Shown: positions 8,142 to 16,885, counted from the first letter of the stretch. The stretch: DNA of 64,000 bases from Cellulomonas sp. C5510 (GCF_019797765.1 NZ_CP081862.1:2728001-2792000), one strand, 5' to 3'. A program made the numbers and translations. The notes: a model not told the origin generated them from the sequence alone.

Positions 8142-8570
8142 GTGATCGACTCCGTCGTCCCCGACGCCTTCCGCGACGTCCTCGCCGACCGCCCGTGGCT
8201 GCTCGTCCTCGCGGCCGGCGGGGTCGTCCTGCTGCTCCGCCTGCTCGGCCGGGCCGGCGCCCCGGTCGCCCGCCCGGGCGAGGTGTGGTTCGCGATGGTG
8301 CCCTACCGGGACGGCACGGGCGCGAAGGACCGGCCGGTCGTCGTCCTGGCGCGGCGCGGGCGGTGGGTGACGGTCGCTCGGCTGACCTCCCAGGACCAGT
8401 CCGCGCGGCCCACGGACTACGCGCGCGTGCCACACCCCCTGCCAGGGCTGACGCGGAGCAGCTGGGTGGACCTGCGGCCGATGCGCATCCGGCGTTCGGC
8501 GCTGCGTCGGCGGACCGGGGACGCCGGAGCGGCGTGGCTGGCGTGGTACGAGCGGGCGGGGCGGCGCTGA
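8142..8570 (+). CDS. PemK/MazF-like protein with an N-terminal membrane helix
   Basis: A 142-residue protein. Residues about 17-36 form one hydrophobic helix (LLVLAAGGVVLLLRLLG). The rest is a PemK/MazF-like barrel: PGEVWFAMVPYRDGTGAKDRPVVVLAR, then SSWVDLRPMRIRRSALRRRTGD. MazF-type proteins are RNA endonucleases, but no antitoxin gene is adjacent and this membrane-tethered actinobacterial form has no proven activity that I know of. GTG 8142 is the first start after the divergent AbiEi-like gene. Confidence 0.75.
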   Translation: MIDSVVPDAFRDVLADRPWLLVLAAGGVVLLLRLLGRAGAPVARPGEVWFAMVPYRDGTGAKDRPVVVLARRGRWVTVARLTSQDQSARPTDYARVPHPLPGLTRSSWVDLRPMRIRRSALRRRTGDAGAAWLAWYERAGRR

Positions 8571-8699
8571 CCTCTGCCTCCCGAGGGTCACGGACTTCAC
8601 CCGGAAGCCGGCCGCGACGCACTACCCGGGGGTGGGACCGTGGACGCGGCCCCGCGACGGCGCGGCGGCATCGCCGAGAGACTCACCAGGGGGCACGTC

Positions 8700-9614
8700 A
8701 TGGCTTCACGCTTCAACCCACCGCCGAACTGGCCTCCCGCTCCTGCGGGGTGGACTCCCGGCCCCGGCTGGCAGCCTGACCCCGCATGGGGGCCGGCACC
8801 GGCGGGATGGCCGCTGTGGGTCGACGACGGTGACGCCGGCGTGCCGGGACAGGCACCCCTCGACGCGACGGCCCCGGAGCCGGCGGACCCGACGGCCCTC
8901 TTCCCTCACCCCGACTCGTCCGGTCTGGCGCAGCCGCCCGGTTCGGCCCCCGGCGACGAGCCCCGCAGGTCGTGGGTCGCACGCCACAAGGTGCTCGTCG
9001 GCGTCGGCGGCGTCGTCGTCCTCCTCCTCGCCGTGGCGGGCATCGCCGGGGGCAGCGAACGCGAACCGACGGCTGCCGACGACACCGCCTCGGGGCAGGC
9101 CATCGACGGGGCGGTGACCACGGAGGACGTCGCCGACGAGGAGGACTCCGAGGCCGAGCGCCGGGCCGCCGAGGAGGCCGAGGCGGAGCAGAAGGCCCAG
9201 GAGGAGGCCGACGCGGCCGCGCAGGCGGAGGCGGACCGCGTCGCCGAGGAGAAGCGCGTGGCGGAGGAGGCGGCCGCGGCTGAGGCGGCCGCCGCGGAGG
9301 CCGCCCGCATCGGCAGCGTCGCGCAGCAGAACGCCTACCGCACCGCGACGGACTACCTGGACTACATGTCGTTCTCCCGGAGCGGCCTGATCGGGCAGCT
9401 CGAGTTCGAGGGGTACGTGACCGCCGACGCCGAGTTCGCCATCGCGCGCCTGGAGGCGGAGGGTGGCGTCGACTGGAACGCGCAGGCGGCCGCCAAGGCC
9501 GCGGACTACCTCTCGTACACCGCGTTCTCGCGGCAGGGGCTCGTCGACCAGCTGCTCTACGAGGGCTTCACCGCCGAGCAGGCGGAGTACGGGGTGAGCA
9601 CGACGGGGCTGTAG
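8700..9614 (+). CDS. Ltp-repeat surface protein with membrane anchor
   Basis: A 304-residue protein. Residues 1-90 are Pro/Trp-rich and cytoplasmic by position; 97-117 is one membrane helix; 145-203 is a charged Ala/Glu coiled coil; 211-304 carries two copies of the Ltp repeat (YLDYMSFSRSGLIGQLEFEGY and YLSYTAFSRQGLVDQLLYEGF). Ltp modules occur in host-exposed lipoproteins, and a phage-encoded member blocks DNA injection (superinfection exclusion). No lipobox is present; anchoring is by the helix. ATG 8700 has AGGGGG upstream. It follows a cluster of toxin/antitoxin-like genes. Confidence 0.8.
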   Translation: MASRFNPPPNWPPAPAGWTPGPGWQPDPAWGPAPAGWPLWVDDGDAGVPGQAPLDATAPEPADPTALFPHPDSSGLAQPPGSAPGDEPRRSWVARHKVLVGVGGVVVLLLAVAGIAGGSEREPTAADDTASGQAIDGAVTTEDVADEEDSEAERRAAEEAEAEQKAQEEADAAAQAEADRVAEEKRVAEEAAAAEAAAAEAARIGSVAQQNAYRTATDYLDYMSFSRSGLIGQLEFEGYVTADAEFAIARLEAEGGVDWNAQAAAKAADYLSYTAFSRQGLVDQLLYEGFTAEQAEYGVSTTGL

Positions 9615-9699
9615 CCGGTCGCGTCGGAGCGCGGGACCGCCGCACCGGCGCGAACGGGCTCTCGCGCGGGCGGAAGGTCCGGAGCCTCCGACGAAGGCC

Positions 9700-9880
9700 A
9701 CGACCTCCGAGCCGGATGCGGGCACCCCGAGCTCGGCGAGCACCACGGTGGGTCCTCTCCCCCGCCCCACCGCCTTCGCGTGCAGGCGCTGGTGCGCGTC
9801 GGGCCCGACGAGGTGCCGGTACGCGCCCACCGGGGCGAGGTGCTCGGCCGCGTGCGCCTCGCGCGGCGTCTGCGCGGTCG
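9700..9880 (-). pseudogene. Possible decayed alpha/beta-hydrolase N-terminus
   Basis: Between two genes, the minus frame through 9830 reads APVGAYRHLVGPDAHQRLHA and then GPTVVLAELG, which looks like the first two strands of an alpha/beta hydrolase. The similarity fades and no catalytic region follows. The 9615-9978 gap holds otherwise only the hairpin below. This is a weak call by eye. Confidence 0.3.
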
Positions 9881-9891
9881 CGGATCATGGA

Positions 9892-9923
9892 CGAGGAGCC
9901 CGCCGTGACCGGCGGGCTCCTCG
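9892..9923. terminator. Strong hairpin terminator
   Basis: A perfect 14-bp GC-rich stem (CGAGGAGCCCGCCG and its complement) with loop TGAC. It lies 56 nt beyond the stop of the minus-strand wall protein gene and is a likely terminator for it. Confidence 0.7.
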
Positions 9924-9978
9924 TGAGCGCGGGCGCGGGCGGACCGACCCCGACGGGGGCCGGTCCGCGACGCGGCGG

Positions 9979-12087
9979 TCAGCGCCGGGCGAGCCTCCGC
10001 CGGGCGACGAGGACCATCCCCGCACCGGCCACGAGCCACAGCACGCTGAGCCCGACCGCCCCGCCGACCTCGGAGCCCGTCACGGCGAGCGCCGGGAGGG
10101 ACCGGTCGGCGATGCGCGCGAACGTCCCGTCAGTCGTCAGCGCGAAGGGGATCACGAACTCGGCGCGGCTGCCGTCGAGGGCGGTGCCCACGGCGATCAG
10201 GCGGTGGTGACCCGCCTCGAGCCCCGCGGGCAGCAGCCCGGTCACGGTCGCGGTGCCGTCCGCGCCGACCGTCGCCGTCCCGATGACCTGGGGCGTCGAG
10301 TGGACCTCGAGCACCAGCTCCGAGCCGGGCAGCAGCCCGGTGCCGGTGGCGGACACCGGGGTGCCCTGCGCGACCGCACCGAGGCTCCGCCCGAGCTCGG
10401 CCTGCACCGTGGCGGGCACGGTGGGCACCGTGGGCACGGTGGGCACGGTGGGCACGGTGGGCACCGTGGGCACCGTGGGCACCGTGGGCACCGTGGGCAC
10501 CGTGGGCACCGCCGCGATGGTCCCGGTGACCGTCGTGGTGGCGGGCAGGGTCACCTCGTCGCCCTCCGCCGTCGCCACCAGCTCGCACGCACCGACCCCG
10601 GTGCCGACGACGGCCCCGTCGACCAGACGGCACGCGCCCGTGGCGGTGACGGTGACGGGCAGACCGACGTCCGAGACGTCGGCGACCGGGATCGGCGCGA
10701 AGCCGACGGTCAGCCCGGTGAGCGCCGGGAGCGTCAGGTGCTGGACCCGCTTGCCGACCGTGACCTGGATGCTCGCGGAGGCCGCCTCCGTCTCGCTGTC
10801 GCCGGCCTGCGTCGCGACGATCTCGCAGTCGCCGACCCCTGTGAGCTCGAGGTAGCCGTCGGAGACGGTGCACGCCCCCGACCCGGTGAAGGTGACCGGC
10901 AGGTCCGCGGAGGAGCGGCCGACCAGCTGCACCGCGGCGGCGCCGTACGTCAGGTCGTTCCCCGGGGAGTCGATCGTGACCGTCTGCCCGGCCTTGACGA
11001 CCACGACCGCCGACGAGGCGCTCGACCCGGCGACCGCCGTGGTCCCGGAGAACGTGGCCGCGAGCGCGGTCGTCCCCGCGGGGCGATGCACGCCGGTGAC
11101 CGTGGCGACGCCGTCCACGACGGGCACCCCCGCGTGGACCGTCCCGGCGATCGTCAGGTCCACCGTGCCGCCGTCGACGGGCGTGCCGCCGGCCGTCACG
11201 GACGCGGTGACGTCGAACGCCTCACCGCTGGCCGGGTTCGCGACGCTCGTGCCGAGCGCGACCGCCGACGTCGCCCGCGGCACGGTGCCGCCGGCCGACG
11301 GCGCCGCCGCGGGGTCGGAGGGGCCGATCACGTTGGAGGCCGTCACCCGGATGCCGTAGGAGACGCCGTTGTCCAGGCCGGAGACCACCGTCGACGTCTC
11401 CGGCGGGGTGCCGGTGACGGTCGCGCACGGCGCCTCCGTGCCGCCCTCGGGGGTGCACAGCACCTCGTACGACGTCACGCCTCCGGCGACGTCCTCGGGC
11501 ACGGTCCAGGAGACCGCGACCGAGCCGTCACCCGGCGTGGCCTGCACATCGCGCGGCGGGCTCGGGACGCGCGTCGCGAAGGTGAGCCGCGCGGTGCCCT
11601 TGTACGGGGGCTGGTAGGCGCCCAGGGCGATCCGGTAGTCCACGCCGGCCGTGAGCGTCACCGTGACGGCGGCGTCCAGGCTGTACGAGTCGTCGTTGTG
11701 CGCCACGAACGAGCCCGCGGCGGTCCACACCTCCAGCGTGTTGTCCCAGCCGGACGGGGAGAGCGACGTCGCGCGGATGTACACCCGGACCGTCTCCGTC
11801 GGGGTGTAGGAGAACCAGGTGGTGTTGTCCCAGTACGGCTGCGTGCTGGTCTGCCGCGATCCCGACGAGACGGACCCGACGTTCGTGACGTCGACGCTGG
11901 AGTCGAGGTTCGCGACCGGCAGCGGGACGGCGGCGCCGGCCGTCGTCCCGCCGGCGGCCTCACCGGCGGCGACCGCGGTCCCGGGGGCCGTGACGGCGGC
12001 CGTCGGGGCGAGCAGGAGCACGGCGGCGATCATCGCGATCCGCCGCCACCCCCTTGTCGCACGGGTACGGGCTCCAGGCCTGGACAT
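9979..12087 (-). CDS. Sortase-E type cell-wall protein with FN3 and Ig-like domains
   Basis: A 702-residue secreted protein. Residues 1-41 are a signal peptide (RR, hydrophobic core, AVAA). A beta-rich domain follows, then a fibronectin type III domain (about 175-270), several bacterial Ig-like modules and ten VPT tripeptides (about 527-556). The C-terminus is a wall-sorting signal: LAVTG at 667-671, a hydrophobic helix and RRRLARR. LAxTG is the motif of actinobacterial class E sortases, so the protein should be linked to peptidoglycan; a sortase gene is not in this window. ATG 12087 has GGAG upstream. Adhesion or matrix function is an inference. Confidence 0.82.
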   Translation of the reverse strand: MSRPGARTRATRGWRRIAMIAAVLLLAPTAAVTAPGTAVAAGEAAGGTTAGAAVPLPVANLDSSVDVTNVGSVSSGSRQTSTQPYWDNTTWFSYTPTETVRVYIRATSLSPSGWDNTLEVWTAAGSFVAHNDDSYSLDAAVTVTLTAGVDYRIALGAYQPPYKGTARLTFATRVPSPPRDVQATPGDGSVAVSWTVPEDVAGGVTSYEVLCTPEGGTEAPCATVTGTPPETSTVVSGLDNGVSYGIRVTASNVIGPSDPAAAPSAGGTVPRATSAVALGTSVANPASGEAFDVTASVTAGGTPVDGGTVDLTIAGTVHAGVPVVDGVATVTGVHRPAGTTALAATFSGTTAVAGSSASSAVVVVKAGQTVTIDSPGNDLTYGAAAVQLVGRSSADLPVTFTGSGACTVSDGYLELTGVGDCEIVATQAGDSETEAASASIQVTVGKRVQHLTLPALTGLTVGFAPIPVADVSDVGLPVTVTATGACRLVDGAVVGTGVGACELVATAEGDEVTLPATTTVTGTIAAVPTVPTVPTVPTVPTVPTVPTVPTVPTVPTVPATVQAELGRSLGAVAQGTPVSATGTGLLPGSELVLEVHSTPQVIGTATVGADGTATVTGLLPAGLEAGHHRLIAVGTALDGSRAEFVIPFALTTDGTFARIADRSLPALAVTGSEVGGAVGLSVLWLVAGAGMVLVARRRLARR
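10420..10509 (-). repeat. 9-bp minisatellite encoding (VPT)10
   Basis: Ten tandem copies of a 9-mer, GTGCCCACS on the coding strand, differing only in the third base of Thr codons. A related unit (VPA) follows at 10411-10419. The number of copies can change by slippage without a frameshift, so the stalk length may vary among strains. Confidence 0.95.
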
Positions 12088-12491
12088 GGTGACTCTCCTC
12101 GGTCGGGAACAGCGGCTCGCGGCACGTCACGTCCGGTGACGCATCACCCCCTTGTCGGCACGGCACCCGCAGAGATGAAGAGTCGCGGGCGAACTTCTTC
12201 CCCGTCGCGGGTGGTACCACCCAGCGCGGGGCGGCCACCGGGCAGGCCGGGTCGACGCCCGGCCTGATCACCCCGCCCGCAGCGCCCCCAGGGCACGTGC
12301 CACGATCACCGGCCGGGACGTCGGTACCGATCGCGTGCAGCAGGCGCCGGGGGTCGTCCTGCCCGGCCGGCACAGGCCCGCGTCGAGGAGGCCCCGCAGG
12401 TGACCGCGCCGAGGGCGCTGCCGTCTCGGTGACAGCAGCGCGTCGCGCCGCCGCCGGCGTGACGCCGACCGGTCGTGCCAGGCCTGCTGCG
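12088..12491. other. Intergenic region with a 14-bp palindrome
   Basis: This 0.4-kb gap separates the wall protein start from the end of a response regulator gene. It holds the perfect palindrome GGGTGGTACCACCC (12209-12222), placed 122 nt before the wall-protein ATG and a candidate operator. I looked for a c-di-GMP riboswitch, since such genes often follow one, and did not find its conserved parts. No coding region is convincing. Confidence 0.5.
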
Positions 12492-13094
12492 CTAGATCCA
12501 GCCCTGCCGGCGGGCGTGGCGCGCGGCGTCGTGCCGGTTCCGCTCCCCGAGCCGGGTGATCGCGTTCGACAAGTAGTTCCGCACGGTGCCGGGCGCGAGG
12601 TGCAGCTCCCCCGCCATCGCCGCGATGGACCGGCCCTCCTGCGTCAACCGCAGCACGTCGAGCTCGCGATCGGTGAGCGGGCAGTCGGACTGCATCGCGT
12701 CGAACGCCACCACCGGGTCCACGTGCCGCCCGCCGACGTGGACGCGGCGGATGATCGCGGCGAGCTCCCCGGCGGCCACGCTCTTCGGGACGAAGCCGCG
12801 CACACCGGTCTCGAGCGCCGTGCGCAGCACCCCGGGGCGGGCGTGGCGGGTCACGACGACGACGCGCCGTCCAGGGTCGGCGGCCAGCAGCTCCGCGGCC
12901 GTCTCGAGGCCGCTCGCCCCGGGCATCTCGAGGTCGAGCAGGAACACGTCGACCGCGTGGCGCGCCGACTCGGCGAGCACGGACGGGCCGTCGTCGCACT
13001 GCGCGACGACCGCGATGTCCCCCTCGAGCTCGAGCAGGGACGCGAGCGCCGTCCGCAGCAGGGTCTCGTCGTCGGCGAGCAGGACGCGGATCAC
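12492..13094 (-). CDS. NarL/FixJ-family response regulator of the peptide cluster
   Basis: A 200-residue regulator. The receiver domain begins VIRVLLADDETLLRTAL with the acidic pair, has the phosphorylated Asp in VFLLDLEMPG and Lys in GFVPKS. The C-terminal LuxR-type helix-turn-helix is LTDRELDVLRLTQEGRS...GTVRNYLSNAI. GTG 13094 overlaps the kinase stop by 4 nt. The pair is divergent from the ABC/methyltransferase/peptide run and most likely controls it. Layout and size resemble DesR-type regulators. Confidence 0.9.
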   Translation of the reverse strand: MIRVLLADDETLLRTALASLLELEGDIAVVAQCDDGPSVLAESARHAVDVFLLDLEMPGASGLETAAELLAADPGRRVVVVTRHARPGVLRTALETGVRGFVPKSVAAGELAAIIRRVHVGGRHVDPVVAFDAMQSDCPLTDRELDVLRLTQEGRSIAAMAGELHLAPGTVRNYLSNAITRLGERNRHDAARHARRQGWI

Positions 13095-14257
13095 GCCGGA
13101 CCCCGCCCCCGGGTGCCCGGGCGACGGGTCACCCGGACGGTGAACACCTCGCCCTCGCACCCCCAGTCGACGACGGCCCCGCCGGCGGCGAGCCGGTCAC
13201 GCAGACCACGCAGGCCCCGGCCGGTCCCCGGCTCGCGGCTGCTGGGCAGCACGCCGTCGTTCGCCACCGTGAGGGAGTCCTCCCGTACGACGACGTCGAC
13301 CCGGGAGGCGTCGGCGTGCCGCAGCACGTTGCTCGCTGCCTCGCGCAGCACCAGGGCGACCTCCTCGTCCCACAGGTCGAGCGACCGGCCGGGGGCGTCG
13401 ACGCGCGTGTCGATCCCGGCGGCGGCCAGCAGCGCCTGCAGGTTCCCCAGCTCCAGCGCCGGCGACGTCTGCCTGCTGTTCTGGGCGATCTGCCGGGTCT
13501 GGGCCTCGAGCTCCACCACGAGCTGCTCGATGCTCGCGAGCTCGGCGCGGCTGCGCTCGACGTCGCCGTCGAGGCTGCGGCGCGCGAGCTCCGTCTTGAA
13601 CTTGATCGCGAGCAGGGTGTGCCCCTGGACGTCGTGCAGGTCGGCGGCGAACCGCAGCCGCTCCCGCGTCAGGACGAGGTCGCGCTCCCGCACCCGGTCC
13701 TCCTCCCACCGCTGGTACCACGCCCAGGAGGTCGCGACGGTCAGGAACACGAGCAGCTCGACGGCGAGGATCAACACCGTCGGTTCGCCGTGGTCGTCCC
13801 AGACCTCCGAGGCGGGCCTGCCGCCGGCCGCCACGACGGCCAGCGGCACCCCGGCCAGCACGAGTGCCGCCGCCGCGAGCCAGACCGGCCGCAGCCGCCA
13901 GGTCGTCGCGGCCAGGGCGGCGGGAGCGAGCAGCGCGAACCCGACGTTCGGGTCCTCCGGCAGCGCGAGCCGCGCCGTCCAGCCCAGGACGCCGACGCCG
14001 AGGACGGCGACGGGCCGCACCCCGACGTCGGGGTGCGGCCAGCGCCACGCGAACCACCCGAGGTAGCACGCGACCACGACGGTCGCGGCGACCGTCAGGA
14101 CGTGGGTCCGCGGCCCCGCGAGCGCACCCGCGATCCCGAGACCGCCGAAGACGAGCACGACGCCGATCCAGACGACGCGGACGAGCCGCTCGTTGCGCGC
14201 GGCATCCAGCCCGGGCGACGCGACGGGGGGCGCACCGCCCACCTCGTCCTCCCCCAT
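13091..14257 (-). CDS. Sensor histidine kinase (HisKA_3, DesK-like)
   Basis: A kinase of about 388 residues with five or six membrane helices in the first about 160 residues and no large outer domain, as in DesK/LiaS-like sensors that detect membrane changes or peptides within the bilayer. The dimer domain has RLRFAADLHDVQGHTLLAIK with the phosphorylated His; the ATPase part has REAASNVLRHADAS and GRGLRGLRDRL. I favour ATG 14257; GTG 14290 is also possible. It overlaps the regulator gene and faces the exporter promoter. Confidence 0.85.
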   Translation of the reverse strand: MGEDEVGGAPPVASPGLDAARNERLVRVVWIGVVLVFGGLGIAGALAGPRTHVLTVAATVVVACYLGWFAWRWPHPDVGVRPVAVLGVGVLGWTARLALPEDPNVGFALLAPAALAATTWRLRPVWLAAAALVLAGVPLAVVAAGGRPASEVWDDHGEPTVLILAVELLVFLTVATSWAWYQRWEEDRVRERDLVLTRERLRFAADLHDVQGHTLLAIKFKTELARRSLDGDVERSRAELASIEQLVVELEAQTRQIAQNSRQTSPALELGNLQALLAAAGIDTRVDAPGRSLDLWDEEVALVLREAASNVLRHADASRVDVVVREDSLTVANDGVLPSSREPGTGRGLRGLRDRLAAGGAVVDWGCEGEVFTVRVTRRPGTRGRGPA

Positions 14258-14311
14258 GAGGTCACTGTGGCACGGGTCCGCGCTGCTCACACCCCTCTCG
14301 CGCCACCGCCG

Positions 14312-14323
14312 TGACTCGTGTCA
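14312..14323. promoter_or_regulatory. Candidate operator TGAC-N4-GTCA
   Basis: The inverted repeat TGACTCGTGTCA lies in the divergent region between the kinase gene and the ABC ATPase gene, with GGTGTCACCGGTCACC just beyond (14332-14347). It is a plausible binding site of the neighbouring LuxR-type regulator, but short. Confidence 0.35.
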
Positions 14324-14403
14324 TGCGGACAGGTGTCACCGGTCACCCCACCCCGTGATCCCGCGCACTACCCGCGCCGCAGCCGTCCTCGCACGCTGGG
14401 CCC

Positions 14404-15324
14404 ATGTCCAGCGCACCAGTCCCGGTCGAGGTCGTCGGCCTCACCTGCCGGTACGACGACGTCACCGCCGTCGACGGCGTGAGCTTCGACGTGCAGCACG
14501 GCGAGCTCTACGCGCTGCTCGGCACCAACGGGGCGGGCAAGACGACGACGCTCGAGACGCTCGAGGGGCACCGCGCTCCCGACGGCGGGACGGTGCGGGT
14601 GCTCGGCGGCGACCCTGCCGACCGGCGGCGGACCCGGCCCCGGGTCGGCATGATGCTCCAGGAGTCCGGGCTCGCGGCCGACCTCACCGTGGCGGAGAGC
14701 CTGGACCTCGTCGGGCGGCTCAGCGGGCGCCGCGACGACGTGCCCCCGCTGCTCGACCGGGTCGGCCTCGCCGACAAGGCGAACGTCCGCGTCGTGCAGC
14801 TGTCCGGCGGCGAGCGCCGACGGCTCGACCTGGCGATGGCCGTGTACGGGTCACCTCCGCTGCTGTTCCTCGACGAACCGACGACCGCGCTCGACCCGGC
14901 TGCCCGCGACCGCCTGTGGGAGCTGGTCGCCGACCTGCGCCGGGAGGGGACGACCGTCCTGCTCACCACCCACTACCTCGAGGAGGCCGAGCAGCACGCG
15001 GACCGGATCGGGGTGCTGCACCGCGGCCGGCTGGTCCGTGAGGGCTCGCTCGCCGAGCTGGTGGGGACGATGCCCTCCGTGCTGGAGTTCGAGGCGTCCG
15101 CCGCACCGCCCCGCTGGCCCGCTCACCGCGAGGGCCGCCGGTTCAGCGTCGGGACGCGTCAGCCGCAGGCCGACCTGCTCGAGCTCCTGCGGTGGGCCGA
15201 GCGCGAGCAGGTCGAGCTCGAGAACCTGCGGTGCACGCCGCCGAGCCTCGCCGAGATCTTCCGGCAGGTCGACGGCACCTCCGCACGGGACGACCTGCGC
15301 CCGGCGACGGCGGTGGCGTCGTGA
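14404..15324 (+). CDS. ABC transporter ATP-binding protein (peptide cluster exporter)
   Basis: A 306-residue ATPase. Walker A GTNGAGKTT (residues 40-48), Q-loop MMLQESG, signature LSGGERRRLDLA, Walker B LLFLDEPTTALDP and the switch His in LLTTHYLEE are all intact. The extra about 90 C-terminal residues are usual in drug and peptide exporters of the DrrA/NatA/CcmA group. It is the first gene of the plus-strand run and overlaps the permease gene by 4 nt (GTGA). By context it should power export of the peptide products or give self-resistance. Confidence 0.9.
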   Translation: MSSAPVPVEVVGLTCRYDDVTAVDGVSFDVQHGELYALLGTNGAGKTTTLETLEGHRAPDGGTVRVLGGDPADRRRTRPRVGMMLQESGLAADLTVAESLDLVGRLSGRRDDVPPLLDRVGLADKANVRVVQLSGGERRRLDLAMAVYGSPPLLFLDEPTTALDPAARDRLWELVADLRREGTTVLLTTHYLEEAEQHADRIGVLHRGRLVREGSLAELVGTMPSVLEFEASAAPPRWPAHREGRRFSVGTRQPQADLLELLRWAEREQVELENLRCTPPSLAEIFRQVDGTSARDDLRPATAVAS

Positions 15325-16031
15325 CCGCCGTCGCACGGGCCGAGCTCACGATGCTGGCCCGCAACCGGGTCGTCGCGGTGTCCGCGCTGCTGATGCCGCT
15401 GGCCTTCGCCGTGTACCTGGTAGCGATGCGGGACACCTTCGGGGGCGGCGGCCCGGTCGCCGCGCTCCAGGTCGTCGTCATGGCGGCGTTCGGCGTGTAC
15501 ATCACGGCGACGACCACGCTCGCCGGGCGGCGCCAGACGCTGTTCCTCAAGCGGCTGCGCAGCGGGGCCCTCCCCGACCGCGCCGTCCTCGCCGGTCTCC
15601 TCCTGCCCGTCGTCGGGGTCAACCTCGCCCAGGTCGTCGTCGTGCTCGGGGTCGTCGCGGCGACGGGCTCCGCACCGTCCCAGGGCGTCGTGGTGCTCGC
15701 CGCCGTCCTGGCCGTCGAGGCCATGTTCCTCGCGCTGGCGCTGGCGACGTGGGGTGTGACCACCTCTCCCGAGCACGCGCAGGTCACGACCGTGCCACTG
15801 TTCCTGCTCACGCTGGGCGCGGCCGCCTGGACCCTGCTGACCGGCGTGGACGACCTCGTCGCGGTCAAGCTCGCGCTCCCGGGCGGCGCCGCGGCGGCGC
15901 TCGTCTCCGAGGCGTGGACCTCGGGCGTCACCGCTGCGCGCGCGCTGCTGCTGCTCGGCCCGACGCTCGGCTGGGCGGCGGTCGGCCTGCTCGTGACCCG
16001 GTCGACGCTGCAGTGGGAGCCCCGGTCGTGA
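15321..16031 (+). CDS. ABC-2 type permease (peptide cluster exporter)
   Basis: A 236-residue membrane protein with six hydrophobic helices, starting with the short cytoplasmic piece TAVARAELTMLARNR that is typical of ABC-2 permeases. It pairs with the upstream ATPase (4-nt overlap) and its stop overlaps the methyltransferase start by 4 nt, so the three genes are translationally coupled. It is small for the family but complete. Confidence 0.85.
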   Translation: MTAVARAELTMLARNRVVAVSALLMPLAFAVYLVAMRDTFGGGGPVAALQVVVMAAFGVYITATTTLAGRRQTLFLKRLRSGALPDRAVLAGLLLPVVGVNLAQVVVVLGVVAATGSAPSQGVVVLAAVLAVEAMFLALALATWGVTTSPEHAQVTTVPLFLLTLGAAAWTLLTGVDDLVAVKLALPGGAAAALVSEAWTSGVTAARALLLLGPTLGWAAVGLLVTRSTLQWEPRS

Positions 16032-16882
16032 CCGCGGCGCTCACCCGCCCCGGGCCGTCCGCCGGGACCAGCGGCAGCGGGCACGACGGTCGCGCCGGCT
16101 ACCGCGAGTACGGAGACCAGTTCGCCGCCTTCTACGACGCCGTCTTCCCGCGGGAGGCGATCGGGACCGACGAGCTCGCCTGGCTGCGGCAGGTGCTGCC
16201 GGGGCGGACCCGGAGGCTCGCGGAGCTCGGCGTCGGGACCGGTCGGGTCGCCCTCCCGCTGGCCGGTTCCCTGCTGCGGGACGAGGACGGACCGGTCGAG
16301 TACCTCGGCGTCGACGTGTCCGCCGCGATGCTGGGCGAGCTGGGCTCCCACGACCCGCGCGGGCTCGTCTCCCCCCTGCTCGCCGACATCACCGACGTCA
16401 CGCTGCCCACCGGCCTCGACGCCGTGCTGTGCGTCTGCGGGACCCTCTCGATGATCACCGAGCCGCGCGGCCAGGCGGCCGCCGTCGCAGCCGCAGCCGC
16501 CGCCCTGCGTCCCGGCGGCGTGCTGGTGGTCGAGACGCACCACGCCGACGCCGTCCTCGCCCTGCACCCGACCGCCGACCGGTCCTGGGCCGTCGCCTAC
16601 CCGGGCGACCGCCGGATGCTCGCCACGTTCTCCCACCTCGACGGCCGACGGTGGGACCTCGAGCACTGCTGGCTGGATGCCGGCACGGCGACCTTCGCCC
16701 GCGAGAGCAGTCGCGTGACGTCCCTCGACGAGGTCGACGCGTACGCGACAGCCGCCGGCCTCGTCCCGGCCGGCCGCAGCGCGGGCCTCCGCGGCGCCCC
16801 GCTGACTCCGGCGTCGCCGACGGCGACCGCCGTGTACCGCCGTCCCGGGCCCCCGCCCCCGGAACCCGACCAGGAAGGCTGA
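16028..16882 (+). CDS. Class I SAM-dependent methyltransferase
   Basis: A 284-residue methyltransferase. After a Ser/Gly-rich start, motif I is LAELGVGTGRVALPLA (residues about 65-79), the acidic loop is YLGVDVSAAML, and LADITD, VLCVCGTLSMI and LRPGGVLVVETHHAD follow. Enzymes of this shape methylate small molecules or peptide termini; MpaM of daptide pathways is one such context, though I cannot show orthology. It overlaps the permease by 4 nt and precedes the HTTM fusion by 3 nt, which places it firmly in the cluster. It could N-methylate the mature peptides. Confidence 0.85.
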   Translation: MTAALTRPGPSAGTSGSGHDGRAGYREYGDQFAAFYDAVFPREAIGTDELAWLRQVLPGRTRRLAELGVGTGRVALPLAGSLLRDEDGPVEYLGVDVSAAMLGELGSHDPRGLVSPLLADITDVTLPTGLDAVLCVCGTLSMITEPRGQAAAVAAAAAALRPGGVLVVETHHADAVLALHPTADRSWAVAYPGDRRMLATFSHLDGRRWDLEHCWLDAGTATFARESSRVTSLDEVDAYATAAGLVPAGRSAGLRGAPLTPASPTATAVYRRPGPPPPEPDQEG

Positions 16883-16885
16883 CCC

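Noticed and set aside
10420..10509. Regular repeats that might be taken for a CRISPR array
   Set aside because: Units are 9 bp without spacers and are in frame within a protein gene.
12088..12491. Possible c-di-GMP or other riboswitch before the wall protein
   Set aside because: The conserved cores of known classes were not found; only a palindrome is present.
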